NCBI RefSeq assembly: GCF_000423945.1
Contig: NZ_KE384118.1
Location: 1 to 45,441 of the forward strand
From: Butyrivibrio sp. XPD2002
Lineage (GTDB): Bacteria; Bacillota; Clostridia; Lachnospirales; Lachnospiraceae
Length of the DNA: 45,441 bases
Direction: 5' to 3'
Shown here: positions 29,876 through 38,705 of the stretch, one piece after another
Layout of the letters: every line of letters starts with the position of its first letter
Numbering within the stretch: the first letter of the stretch is position 1
Made by a program: the position numbers and the translations under genes
Notes under the pieces: generated by a model
The model's input: the letters and a program-made list of their open reading frames with translations, nothing else
The model's database searches: none
Told to the model about the DNA's origin: nothing

Positions 29876-32653
29876 ATGAATACTGCAGATAAAAAACATT
29901 TAAACATTGGAATATATGCCCACGTTGACGCCGGTAAGACCACCCTTTCAGAGGCACTTTTGTACCTCGCAGGTGTTGTCAGAAAATCCGGCCGCGTGGA
30001 TCACGGTGATACCTTCTTCGATACTTATGATTTAGAGAGAAAAAGAGGCATCACCATTTTTTCTAAGCAGGCTGAGCTTGACCTGACAGAAAATACCCAC
30101 ATCACCCTTCTGGATACTCCGGGACACGCTGATTTTGCGCCCGAAACAGAGCGCACCATGAAGGTTCTTGATCTGGCTATTTTGATAATAAGCGCAGCCG
30201 ACGGCGTAACCTCACAGGTTCAGACTCTGTGGAAACTTCTTGAGCACTATGAGGTTCCGATTTTCATATTCGTAAACAAGATGGACCAGAACCAGGCAGA
30301 TAAAACTGCTCTCCTCTCAGATATTCAGAAGAGACTTTCTGCCCACGCCCTGGATTTTTCAGAGACTATTATAAGTAATGTGGGAAGAGGTAATTCCGTT
30401 TTATATTCAGAAGCTGACGCCTCTCTTAATGAGGACTTCCTTGGAAATGACGAATTTCAGGAGGAGCTTGCTGTCTGCGATGACGAGCTTTTAAATGCTT
30501 ATCTCGAGGATGGCAGAAAGGTTGTAGTTTCAGATATTCAGAGCCTCATATCCACCAGAAGGCTATTCCCCTGTCTCTTTGGAAGTGCTCTTAAAATGGA
30601 GGGCGTAAAGGAGCTTATGTTCCTTATTGATTCCTTTTCAAAGGCTCCTGTCTATCCGGAGGACTTCGCAGCAAGAGTCTACAAGATATCAAGAGATTCC
30701 GGTGGAACAAGGCTCTCCTGGCTTAAGATCATGGGCGGCACCTTACACGTAAGAGACATACTGTCCATGCCTGTAGCCGGCTCCCACTCAGGTGCTAAGA
30801 GCAGCGGAACCGATAATAGTACATCAGAAAAGGTTGATCAGATCCGTGTATACTCCGGAGATAAATACGAGCTTTTACAGGAGGCTAAGGCAGGCCAGAT
30901 TGTGGCCGTAACAGGCCTTGATTCCTCCTATGCAGGTCAGGGACTTGGCGCACTTACAGGTGAGCTCACAGAGGTACTTGCTCCTATCCTCTCCTCCAGA
31001 ATCATACTTCCTGAGGGTGCGGATCCTTTTACCGTGTATAAGCAGCTCCTGGAATTATCCGAGGAGGAGCCTCTTCTTGATGTAAAAAAGGATGACGTCA
31101 CAGGCGATCTGTCCATTCAGGTTATGGGCGAGGTTCAGATGGAGATTCTAAAGCACCGCTGCATGGAGCGCTACGGTCTTGAAATAGGCTTTGGCCCCGG
31201 AAGTATTGTTTATAAGGAAACCATCAAGGCTCCCGTTGAGGGCGTTGGACATTTTGAGCCCTTAAGACATTATGCAGAGGCTCATCTTCTGCTTACTCCC
31301 ACAGAGCCCGGAAGTGGTCTGTCCTTTGATGCGGACTGCCCTGTGGATGACCTTGCGGTCAACTGGCAGAATCTTATCCTGTCACACCTTGAGGAGTTTA
31401 AGATAAGAGGCGTTCTCACAGGCTCTGAAATAACAGATATGAGAATAACCGTCATAGGCGGAAGGTCACATCTTAAGCACACTGAGGGAGGCGATTTCAG
31501 AGAGGCTACCATGCGCGCTGTCCGTCAGGGACTTATGATGGCAGAGAGTATTTTGCTTGAACCCGTCTATGATTTTGTAATTGAGCTCCCTACTGAATCC
31601 GTGGGCCGCGCCATAAGTGATATACAGAAAATGAGCGGAACCACCAATCCTCCGGACCTTATGTCCGATGGAAGCTCAGTTTTAACAGGCTCTGTGCCCG
31701 CTTCAGAGCTTCATGATTATGCCACTGAGCTATTGTCCTACACCCATGGTCAGGGCCGCCTTAATCTGTCTCTTCGCGGCTATGAGCCCTGCCACAACGC
31801 AGAGGATATCATAGAGGAGAAGGCCTACGATCCGGAGCGCGACATAGAACAGCCCACAGGAAGCGTATTCTGCTCCCACGGCGCAGGAATCGTCATTCCC
31901 TGGGATGAAGTAAGAAGCCATATGCACGTTGATACAGGCTGGACGCCGGATGGCGAAGGAAACTCCTCCGCTTCAGATACTGACCTTACCAGAATGGGTG
32001 ATGCCCTTAAAAGCTTTAAATCGGATGATCTTAGAAAAGAAGCTGAGCTTACCTATGAGGAGCGAACGAAGGCTTACAACGCTACCATTCAGGAGCTGGA
32101 CAGCATTTTCGAGCGGACCTATGGACCTGTAAAGCCCCGCTACGACGCCAAAGCGGATGAAGAAAGAAAAAGAAAAGCCGCAAACAAAGCCCCGGAAAAG
32201 AAGTACCGCGCAAAGGAGTACTCTCCCGAGGATTCATATCTTCTTGTTGACGGCTACAACATCATATACGCGAACGACGAACTTCGTGCCCTTGCTGATA
32301 GTGACATGAAGTCCGCCCGTGATAAGCTTATGGATATTTTGTCCAATTTTCAGGGTTACAGAAGAGAAACTGTCATCCTGGTGTTTGATGCTTATAGAGT
32401 TCCCGGTGGAACCGAGCATGTATTAAAATACCACAACCTCGACGTGGTATTCACAAAGGAAGCCGAAACAGCAGACCAGTACATTGAGCGCACTGCCCAC
32501 AAGTACAGCAGGAAAAATCGCGTGACAGTTGCTACCTCTGATGCCATAGAGCAGGTAATCATCTACGGTGCCGGAGCCATGCGAATGTCTGCCTCCGACT
32601 TCTGGTATGAAATAAAGAGAACCGAGGATGAAATACGCGACAGGTTGTCCTAG
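29876..32653 (+). CDS. TetM/EF-G-like translational GTPase fused to a YacP/Rae1-type NYN nuclease domain
   Basis: A 925-residue protein. The G domain is complete: P-loop AHVDAGKT (15-22), RGIT (57-60), DTPGH (80-84) and NKMD (134-137), then LFGSALKMEGV. Domains II-V follow in the order of EF-G and of tetracycline ribosome-protection proteins, ending near LSLRGYEPCHN; TGSVFCSHGAGIVIPWDE comes after. A charged Lys/Glu linker (~725-785) leads to an NYN/PIN-like domain (~785-925) with LVDGYNIIY (Asp 792), VFDAYRV (838), ETADQYIE (867) and VATSDAIEQV (889), the acidic set of YacP/Rae1. Rae1 cleaves mRNA in the ribosomal A site, so an A-site GTPase-nuclease is plausible (inference). Tetracycline resistance is not implied. 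Confidence 0.88.
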   Translation: MNTADKKHLNIGIYAHVDAGKTTLSEALLYLAGVVRKSGRVDHGDTFFDTYDLERKRGITIFSKQAELDLTENTHITLLDTPGHADFAPETERTMKVLDLAILIISAADGVTSQVQTLWKLLEHYEVPIFIFVNKMDQNQADKTALLSDIQKRLSAHALDFSETIISNVGRGNSVLYSEADASLNEDFLGNDEFQEELAVCDDELLNAYLEDGRKVVVSDIQSLISTRRLFPCLFGSALKMEGVKELMFLIDSFSKAPVYPEDFAARVYKISRDSGGTRLSWLKIMGGTLHVRDILSMPVAGSHSGAKSSGTDNSTSEKVDQIRVYSGDKYELLQEAKAGQIVAVTGLDSSYAGQGLGALTGELTEVLAPILSSRIILPEGADPFTVYKQLLELSEEEPLLDVKKDDVTGDLSIQVMGEVQMEILKHRCMERYGLEIGFGPGSIVYKETIKAPVEGVGHFEPLRHYAEAHLLLTPTEPGSGLSFDADCPVDDLAVNWQNLILSHLEEFKIRGVLTGSEITDMRITVIGGRSHLKHTEGGDFREATMRAVRQGLMMAESILLEPVYDFVIELPTESVGRAISDIQKMSGTTNPPDLMSDGSSVLTGSVPASELHDYATELLSYTHGQGRLNLSLRGYEPCHNAEDIIEEKAYDPERDIEQPTGSVFCSHGAGIVIPWDEVRSHMHVDTGWTPDGEGNSSASDTDLTRMGDALKSFKSDDLRKEAELTYEERTKAYNATIQELDSIFERTYGPVKPRYDAKADEERKRKAANKAPEKKYRAKEYSPEDSYLLVDGYNIIYANDELRALADSDMKSARDKLMDILSNFQGYRRETVILVFDAYRVPGGTEHVLKYHNLDVVFTKEAETADQYIERTAHKYSRKNRVTVATSDAIEQVIIYGAGAMRMSASDFWYEIKRTEDEIRDRLS

Positions 32654-32682
32654 ACTTTTGGATGAACAAATCAGCTTTCTTT

Positions 32683-34374
32683 TTAATCCGTAACCTGGTT
32701 CTTACCTGCTGCCTTTGAATGGTAGAGATTGTCATCTGCCATTTTTAATACATCATCATTACCGGTTCCGGTGGCAACACCTACACTTAACGTAATCACA
32801 AGACCCGGTGCAAATTCCCAGTTCTGAAGGGCCATGACCTTTCTAAGCCTCTCGCCCACGCTGGAGGTATAAGGTATGGCCTTTTTATCCAGTATGATCG
32901 CAAACTCCTCACCACCATATCGGTAGCAATGAACATCTGCCGTGATCTCTCTTTGCATTAGCTGTCCAAGACGCCCAAGGACTATATCACCGTTCTGATG
33001 TCCGTAGGTATCGTTTATCTGCTTGAAATCATCAATATCTATCATTATTACGCCGTAGATATCATTCCTGCGCTTTGCACGCTGTAGACTAAGATTGAAG
33101 TTTTTCCTGTTGAGAAGCCCCGTCAGGCCATCAAATCTGCTGTTAAAGATGATGACTGCAAGGATGATAAACACTACTATTACAACGAGAATTGACAGGA
33201 TGATAAGCCTTGTTCTTTTGTAGACCTGGGACTCCATAATCTCAGCCTTGTTCATCTCCAGCTTGGAATCTTCCACCATATTGTCAATAACGTTGGCATA
33301 GGCGACATTCTGATTATCAAAAAGCTTGGTATAAAGTCTGTTGACGATGGCATACATCTCGCTTCTGATATTTTCATCAGTGGGTGGATATTTTTTCTGA
33401 AGCTCTAATATTGTGCTAAGCTCAGCCTTTTCATAGCCATTTTCCTCGCAAAGCTTCATAAAATCCTCAATAGCATCAGCAACCTCGTGTTCCTTCTTTG
33501 AAAACTCATCGCCATCAAAATTATCAGCGCCCTCAAATATCTCAGCCGCCTGAAGCAGGGACTTTGCCTGATAGAACGGAATAATCAGATCGCGGAGCAT
33601 GATCTGTCTGTATACGTCCGTTGTAAACATAACATGGCCTTCCCATTTGTCCAGCTTCTCTCTGCACTCATCGTAGCGACCGGTCTCCACATAAACCTTG
33701 GCAAGCCATACATCGTTGATTGCTGTATATGCCTCTTCATAGACGCCTGTATGGGACATATCAACCAGCTCCTGAGCCTTATCAAGAAACTCTTCAGCAG
33801 TTTCGTAATCCTCGGACTGGATTTTCATTATTCCAAGCATTCTGAAGGCGTAGCTTCTTATCTGCAGATCCTCAATGTCATCAAATCTCTTGATAGACTC
33901 TGCCTTATCTATCATGCTCTGAGCCGAATTAACTGTGTAGTTGTTCAGGAAAAAGTTAGCGAGATCGAGATAGATATTTATCGTGTAGTCCGTATCCTCA
34001 CTTCGCTCAAGATAATAAAGCGCATAGCCAAGGTTCCTGTAGTAGGTCATGGTTTCGCCCTTTTGCATATAAATAAGACTAAGCCTTTCATAGAGTCGGC
34101 CACGGTCTGCGTTAGTAAGATTCTTCTTCGTGGTCCATTCGCTGATTTCCTCTATTTCAGCATCCATAGTATCCCAGCTGAAAAGAAGATCCTGCTGGAT
34201 AACCGCCTGAACTTTCTCATGATTGGCTTTTTTCTCCAAATAGCAGTAAACATCATAAAGAAACTGGGCAAGTACCAGTCCAGCCATGAAAATGATAATA
34301 CCTATGAATAATTTTTTAATCGCTGATTTATTCATCCTTTTGGCATATCTCATGCATTGTTTATCGCTACACAT
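32683..34374 (-). CDS. Diguanylate cyclase with extracellular helical-repeat sensor
   Basis: A 563-residue membrane protein. TM1 is at ~17-40, then a long helical TPR-like sensor region (~45-370) with repeats such as RSYAFRMLGIMKIQSEDYET and EAYTAINDVWLAKVYVETGR. TM2 is at ~389-411, then a GGDEF domain with DIDDFKQINDTYGHQNGD and YRYGGEEFAIIL, the active-site signature for making c-di-GMP. The position of the RxxD inhibitory site holds TADV, so product inhibition is probably lost. The start is uncertain; alternative ATGs lie 7 and 13 codons inside. It is convergent with the GTPase-nuclease gene. Confidence 0.88.
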   Translation of the reverse strand: MCSDKQCMRYAKRMNKSAIKKLFIGIIIFMAGLVLAQFLYDVYCYLEKKANHEKVQAVIQQDLLFSWDTMDAEIEEISEWTTKKNLTNADRGRLYERLSLIYMQKGETMTYYRNLGYALYYLERSEDTDYTINIYLDLANFFLNNYTVNSAQSMIDKAESIKRFDDIEDLQIRSYAFRMLGIMKIQSEDYETAEEFLDKAQELVDMSHTGVYEEAYTAINDVWLAKVYVETGRYDECREKLDKWEGHVMFTTDVYRQIMLRDLIIPFYQAKSLLQAAEIFEGADNFDGDEFSKKEHEVADAIEDFMKLCEENGYEKAELSTILELQKKYPPTDENIRSEMYAIVNRLYTKLFDNQNVAYANVIDNMVEDSKLEMNKAEIMESQVYKRTRLIILSILVVIVVFIILAVIIFNSRFDGLTGLLNRKNFNLSLQRAKRRNDIYGVIMIDIDDFKQINDTYGHQNGDIVLGRLGQLMQREITADVHCYRYGGEEFAIILDKKAIPYTSSVGERLRKVMALQNWEFAPGLVITLSVGVATGTGNDDVLKMADDNLYHSKAAGKNQVTD

Positions 34375-34433
34375 TATTATAAGTAATAATTATTAAAATT
34401 TCGTTTCTTAAATATAGTATTTTTAGAAATAAA

Positions 34434-34461
34434 AATCCCCGAAGCCGTAAGCTCCGGGGAT
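34434..34461 (-). terminator. Terminator of the DUF1858 gene
   Basis: ATCCCCGGAGC and GGCTTCGGGGAT pair on the minus strand around a 4-nt loop, followed by TTTTTATTT, about 20 bp after the stop codon. Confidence 0.85.
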
Positions 34462-34480
34462 AATAAATGATTATTTTCGC

Positions 34481-34696
34481 TTATGCATTGTGCTCTAAGA
34501 GATAGTCATTCAATGCATCTGTGATCTCCTCACCGTCAATGCCGTGTACTGCACATGCATCTGAAAGTGATTCCATCTGTGAAGCAGGGCAATGGATACA
34601 ACCCATTCCGCACTCCATAAGAAACTGTGCTGCAAGAGGGTGCTTTGAAATGATATCACCTACAAGCATATCTGCACTAATGATCTGTTCGCTCAT
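34481..34696 (-). CDS. DUF1858 domain protein
   Basis: A 71-residue protein matching DUF1858 over its whole length: LVGDIISKHPLAAQFLMECG, then GMGCIHCPASQMESLSDACA with a CxxC pair and a C-terminal helix EITDALNDYL. The family resembles the small ScdA/RIC N-terminal domain, and the cysteines suggest redox or metal binding; the function is unproven. TAGGAGGTAAGT is an ideal ribosome-binding site, pointing to high expression. It is a single-gene unit with its own terminator. Confidence 0.9.
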   Translation of the reverse strand: MSEQIISADMLVGDIISKHPLAAQFLMECGMGCIHCPASQMESLSDACAVHGIDGEEITDALNDYLLEHNA

Positions 34697-34890
34697 ACTT
34701 ACCTCCTAAAAAATCAAGTATTAACTGTCTAAAAGAAAATGTCGCTACGACACTATTTTTGTCAGATACTGAATTTTAGCAAGAATAAATTCTTTTGGCA
34801 AGAGAAAATTCATTGTGCAAAATATATTTTTCTTATAGCTTGCGATTACATTTTATATGTCGCATCTAATAGCAGGGTATGCAGTCTTTG

Positions 34891-36738
34891 TTATTTAATC
34901 GAATACAGATACTCCGTGTTGTAGGTAAGGACGTATAACTGATTATTATCCTGCTTAATAAAATATGATGGTGCCGACGCTACCTTGATCTGCTTTTGTG
35001 TTTTGCCGTTAGTACGGTTGAGTATGTAAATATAATCAGGTTCATCAGTAAAACCATATCCGCAGATAATGCTGTCTCCCTCGATAATGAAGTTATTTGA
35101 GCCACAAACAAGGTCATCACTTTTCCAAAGAGTATTACCGGAGACTGTATCAATGGCTACAATGTAGGCTTTATGCGGATTTGCAGAAGCATATGTTAGA
35201 TGTCCCAGCGATACATAGAGTATGTCATCCTTCATCATCGCATATCTGACGTAGGGCTCTGTATAGTCGGCAAATAGTCCCTGACCCTGATCAGGTGCAT
35301 CTATGAACTCATCAAAGAAGTAATTGCCGTTGAGGGTCTGATTCGCTTCATCCATTACCGTAAGACTAAGTGTTCCTTCATCCGCCTCATTGACAACGCT
35401 ATAGCTATAGGTTCCGTCATTATAGGGCAGTCCCTCAGGAAGTGGAATTCCCATCTTACCGGACCAGGCATCCTCATCAAGCCAATCTGTTTTATTGTGG
35501 CTTATCTCTTTTAGTTCTACGGAAGGTGTTCCGACAGATGTATCGATTCCGTCAGCGACCCATGCAGTCCATCCGGGATTTTTCACAACCGCATGATACC
35601 ACCAGTCCTCGCCTTCACCCTCATCGCTTCCATCACCTTCAACGGCGTCGCCCGCATTAATGGTAATCCCGGCATCGATGGTGGCTGTATCTGCATCCTT
35701 TAATTCTTTTGCCACATCGGAGATCTCAGGAACGCTGTCCTTCTCATAGTTTTGGTAGGTATCTGTGAAAAGTTCAGGATGGTCGAACCAGGAGATTTTC
35801 ACATAGCGGGATCCTGCAGCATAGCTGCCCATTGCATAATCCTCAAAGTACAGCCATACACCATCATATCCAATAGCCCAGCAAAGACCTTTCGCATCGT
35901 CCTTAAGTCGTCCGGGCATGCCCTCAATGAAGCTCTCTTTGTCCATGCATTCGTCGAGGTCATCATTTTGCTTTATTAGCTCATCCTCAACAATCTGGGC
36001 AAAATCATCGGACACCTTCATGACATCGTCAAACTTTATTTCTTTTCCTGTAACAGGGTCAATGTTGTAATTGGTGTAATCATTATAGCCATGGGCTCCT
36101 GCCAGAAATGTATAGTTTGAAACAACAAAAGAAAATACTCTTCCATCAGACCTTATGGGATACAGATCATGATCGTATTCATATGCCAGTCCCCAGCCAC
36201 TTTCAAATATTTCCTTAAGCTCCTCAATGGAGGAATTGAGGCTTTCGTTCAGATCCGCTTCTCCCTTGCTGTTGAATTCGTCCAGGGACTTCTGGAGTCC
36301 GGAGAATTTGTCCTTATCACTTTTGTCAAGAGTGATGCTGTAATAATATCCGGAACCCATCTCTGTCTCCCCGGCCATAAGCTGTACGGGATTCTTCTGG
36401 TATGAGAATTCTATTGGAGAAGATAAGTCAGCTTCTGAAATTTCGACGGAATCGGAAGTATTGCTGTTATCAGCTTCGCCTGCTTCAGCTTGTGTGCCTT
36501 CATCGTTTTTTGTACCATCTGCTTCATTTTGGGTTCCGTCTGCTTCAGCTGATTTTCCCTGGGCGGATGCATCATCCTTGTTTTCAGTAGTTTGTACAGC
36601 CTTGGTTTTTCCTTCTCCTACTGAGTTAGCGGAAGCATCATCCTTTTTCCCGGCTCCTGCGCAGCCGGCTGATAAGACCATCGCACAGATCAGTATGATA
36701 GATATGGCGTTTTTATATAACCTGTTCCTCCTATGCAT
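34891..36738 (-). CDS. Lipoprotein with DUF4163/DUF3298 and PQQ-like domains
   Basis: 615 residues from the ATG at 36736-36738, which has GAGGGGGA upstream. The signal peptide ends in lipobox LSAGC, so the protein is lipid-anchored outside the membrane. A long Ala/Glu/Asp-rich linker (~25-100) follows. The DUF4163 + DUF3298 (RsiV-like) pair is at ~105-300, with YYYSITLDKSDKDKFSGL, FLAGAHGYNDYTNYNIDPVTG and an LYFEDYAMGSYAAGSRYVKI region. The C-terminus carries propeller blades of PQQ type (AIDTVSGNTLWKSDDLVCGS, YILNRTNGKTQKQIK). It may sense or bind wall components; no enzyme motif is seen. Confidence 0.75.
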   Translation of the reverse strand: MHRRNRLYKNAISIILICAMVLSAGCAGAGKKDDASANSVGEGKTKAVQTTENKDDASAQGKSAEADGTQNEADGTKNDEGTQAEAGEADNSNTSDSVEISEADLSSPIEFSYQKNPVQLMAGETEMGSGYYYSITLDKSDKDKFSGLQKSLDEFNSKGEADLNESLNSSIEELKEIFESGWGLAYEYDHDLYPIRSDGRVFSFVVSNYTFLAGAHGYNDYTNYNIDPVTGKEIKFDDVMKVSDDFAQIVEDELIKQNDDLDECMDKESFIEGMPGRLKDDAKGLCWAIGYDGVWLYFEDYAMGSYAAGSRYVKISWFDHPELFTDTYQNYEKDSVPEISDVAKELKDADTATIDAGITINAGDAVEGDGSDEGEGEDWWYHAVVKNPGWTAWVADGIDTSVGTPSVELKEISHNKTDWLDEDAWSGKMGIPLPEGLPYNDGTYSYSVVNEADEGTLSLTVMDEANQTLNGNYFFDEFIDAPDQGQGLFADYTEPYVRYAMMKDDILYVSLGHLTYASANPHKAYIVAIDTVSGNTLWKSDDLVCGSNNFIIEGDSIICGYGFTDEPDYIYILNRTNGKTQKQIKVASAPSYFIKQDNNQLYVLTYNTEYLYSIK

Positions 36739-36771
36739 TTTTGTCCCCCTCAATTCTATTCAACTAATCAT

Positions 36772-37470
36772 TTATACCTCTTCTACATAGTTCACATACT
36801 CAAGTTCATTGAATATCTGAAGTATCTCGTCGTGAGATCTCTTCCTGTCAAGCTCCATGTCTATAAGAAGCGCGCAGTCTGAGGATCTTAAGGTCTTGTC
36901 CTTGCTCTTGGTAAGGCTGGTAATCACAATGCCTTCATCCGAGATAACCTTGGAGAGCTTGGTCACACCGTGGTTCTTGTTCACCTCGATGTATATGCTC
37001 ATATACAGGCTGTGCTCCTCAACCTTTTTGCTGGCATGAAGAAGAACCATATTGGAAAAGGCTATAAGTAAAAAGCATGTAAGACCAACTACCAGATAAC
37101 CACCACCTATGGCCATACCCATACAGGAGGTAACCCACAGGGATGCTGCAGTTGACAGACCCTTGATCTGCTTCTTACCGGTGACAAGGATGGTACCTGC
37201 ACCAAGGAAGCCGATTCCACTTACTACGCCGGCAGGGATACGGCTGACATCAGCATTAAGCCCCGGGAACATAGCAAGATAAATATTTAGAGCAGTTGCT
37301 ACAGCTGAACCAAGACTTACAAGAGCGAAGGTCTTGATACCTGCACTGTGATGCCTTATAAGACGCTCCCACCCCACTATACTTCCAAGAATAGTAGCAA
37401 GGATCAGTCTGAAGGCCACAGCGCCATCAGCAGTACTCTGCAGATAATCTATGATAACGCCAATACTCAT
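36772..37470 (-). CDS. MgtC/SapB family membrane protein
   Basis: 232 residues from the ATG at 37468-37470, behind GGAG at a good distance. The MgtC membrane domain has 4-5 helices with AFRLILATILGSIVGWER, HSAGIKTFALVSLGSAVATA, RIPAGVVSGIGFLGAGTILV and GLSTAASLWVTSCMGMAIGG, all hallmark sequences. The cytosolic C-terminus (~155-232) is ACT-like. The family is linked to magnesium limitation and to regulating the F-type ATPase in pathogens; its role here is unknown. It has no close operon partner. Confidence 0.9.
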   Translation of the reverse strand: MSIGVIIDYLQSTADGAVAFRLILATILGSIVGWERLIRHHSAGIKTFALVSLGSAVATALNIYLAMFPGLNADVSRIPAGVVSGIGFLGAGTILVTGKKQIKGLSTAASLWVTSCMGMAIGGGYLVVGLTCFLLIAFSNMVLLHASKKVEEHSLYMSIYIEVNKNHGVTKLSKVISDEGIVITSLTKSKDKTLRSSDCALLIDMELDRKRSHDEILQIFNELEYVNYVEEV

Positions 37471-37593
37471 ATAACATTCTCCATTCTTTACGCTTTTGTA
37501 TTTCATCTTCCGACTCTGTCATATGGATTATATTAATGTTACAAACAAACCGGCATATCCGAAAAGAGGAAGACGCAATATTTTAGAAGAAAT

Positions 37594-38655
37594 TTATAAA
37601 GCGTAAAGAGTGTTATCCTCAAAGTTAAGGTGTACTTCTTCTCCTACCTTATAAATCTTCTTATTCTTCGGATTGTACTCCTGGATCTTAACAATGCTCT
37701 CACCAACTCTGATGTGATAGTCCTGATAAGCTCCCATGAAGCATGAGTAATCAACCACACCCTTTACAGCGCCGCTGTCCGCAAGAGTTGCGCCTTCAGG
37801 ACGAAGAACCATGTCACAAGCAGCACCTACAGCAAGGTTTCCTGTTGCACACTTTAAGGAGTGTCCGTTTATCTCAACCTGATCCTGTCCTGTAACCTTA
37901 GCCTTAAGGAAGTTACACTCACCGATAAAGTCAGCAACGAACCTGCTCTTCGGGTAGTAATATGCTTCCTGAGGCGATGCCACCTGCTCAACGATACCCT
38001 TGTTCATGATGATGACCTTATCTGAAATAGCCATAGCCTCAGACTGATCATGTGTTACATAAACCGCTGTGATTCCTGCTTCCTGCTGGATACGTCTGAT
38101 CTCAGTTCTCATGGAAACACGAAGCTTTGCATCAAGGTTTGAAAGGGGCTCATCGAAAAGAAGAACACCGGGCTCGATTACAAGAGCTCTTGCAAGAGCT
38201 ACTCTCTGTTGCTGTCCACCGGAGAGCTGGTTTGTCATACGATTTTCCATACCCTCAAGTCCTACCAGGGCAAGGATATCTGTTACCTTTTTCCTGATTG
38301 TAGCTGTATCCATCTTGCGAAGCTTAAGTCCGTATGCAACGTTATCAAAAATGTTGTAGTGAGGAAGAAGCGCATAGCTCTGGAAAACCATCGCTGTATC
38401 ACGCTTATTGGGTGTAAGTGCATTTATCGGCTCACCGCCAAGATAAATCTCACCCTCATCCGGTGACTCAAAGCCTGCTATCATACGAAGTGTTGTTGTT
38501 TTACCACATCCGGAAGGACCAAGCAGTGTTACAAAGCTCCCTGGTTCGATCTCAAGGTTCTGATCCTTAACAGCATAAAAATCTTTACCTGTCTTGTGAT
38601 CCTTATATATTTTTGAAATATGCTCAAGGCGTACGCCCTTTTTCTCTTTTGCCAT
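37594..38655 (-). CDS. fbpC: Ferric-type ABC transporter ATP-binding protein
   Basis: A 353-residue nucleotide-binding subunit. It has Walker A GPSGCGKTT, Q-loop MVFQSYALLPHYN, signature LSGGQQQRVALARAL, Walker B VLLFDEPLSNLD and H-loop VYVTHDQSEAM. The C-terminal regulatory part (~245-353) is of the TOBE type. Together with the permease and binding protein upstream it forms a complete FbpABC-like importer. PotA- and AfuC-type proteins look similar; the iron assignment comes from the partners. It lies about 50 bp after the permease gene. Confidence 0.87.
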   Translation of the reverse strand: MAKEKKGVRLEHISKIYKDHKTGKDFYAVKDQNLEIEPGSFVTLLGPSGCGKTTTLRMIAGFESPDEGEIYLGGEPINALTPNKRDTAMVFQSYALLPHYNIFDNVAYGLKLRKMDTATIRKKVTDILALVGLEGMENRMTNQLSGGQQQRVALARALVIEPGVLLFDEPLSNLDAKLRVSMRTEIRRIQQEAGITAVYVTHDQSEAMAISDKVIIMNKGIVEQVASPQEAYYYPKSRFVADFIGECNFLKAKVTGQDQVEINGHSLKCATGNLAVGAACDMVLRPEGATLADSGAVKGVVDYSCFMGAYQDYHIRVGESIVKIQEYNPKNKKIYKVGEEVHLNFEDNTLYAL

Positions 38656-38705
38656 TTTTTATACTCCATTCTGCCGTATCAAAGGTTCGGCTGACATATT
38701 GATTA

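Noticed and set aside
29876..32653. Tetracycline resistance gene of the tet(M) type
   Set aside because: It is about 290 residues longer than TetM, carries a nuclease domain, and resistance-specific loops in domain IV cannot be confirmed.
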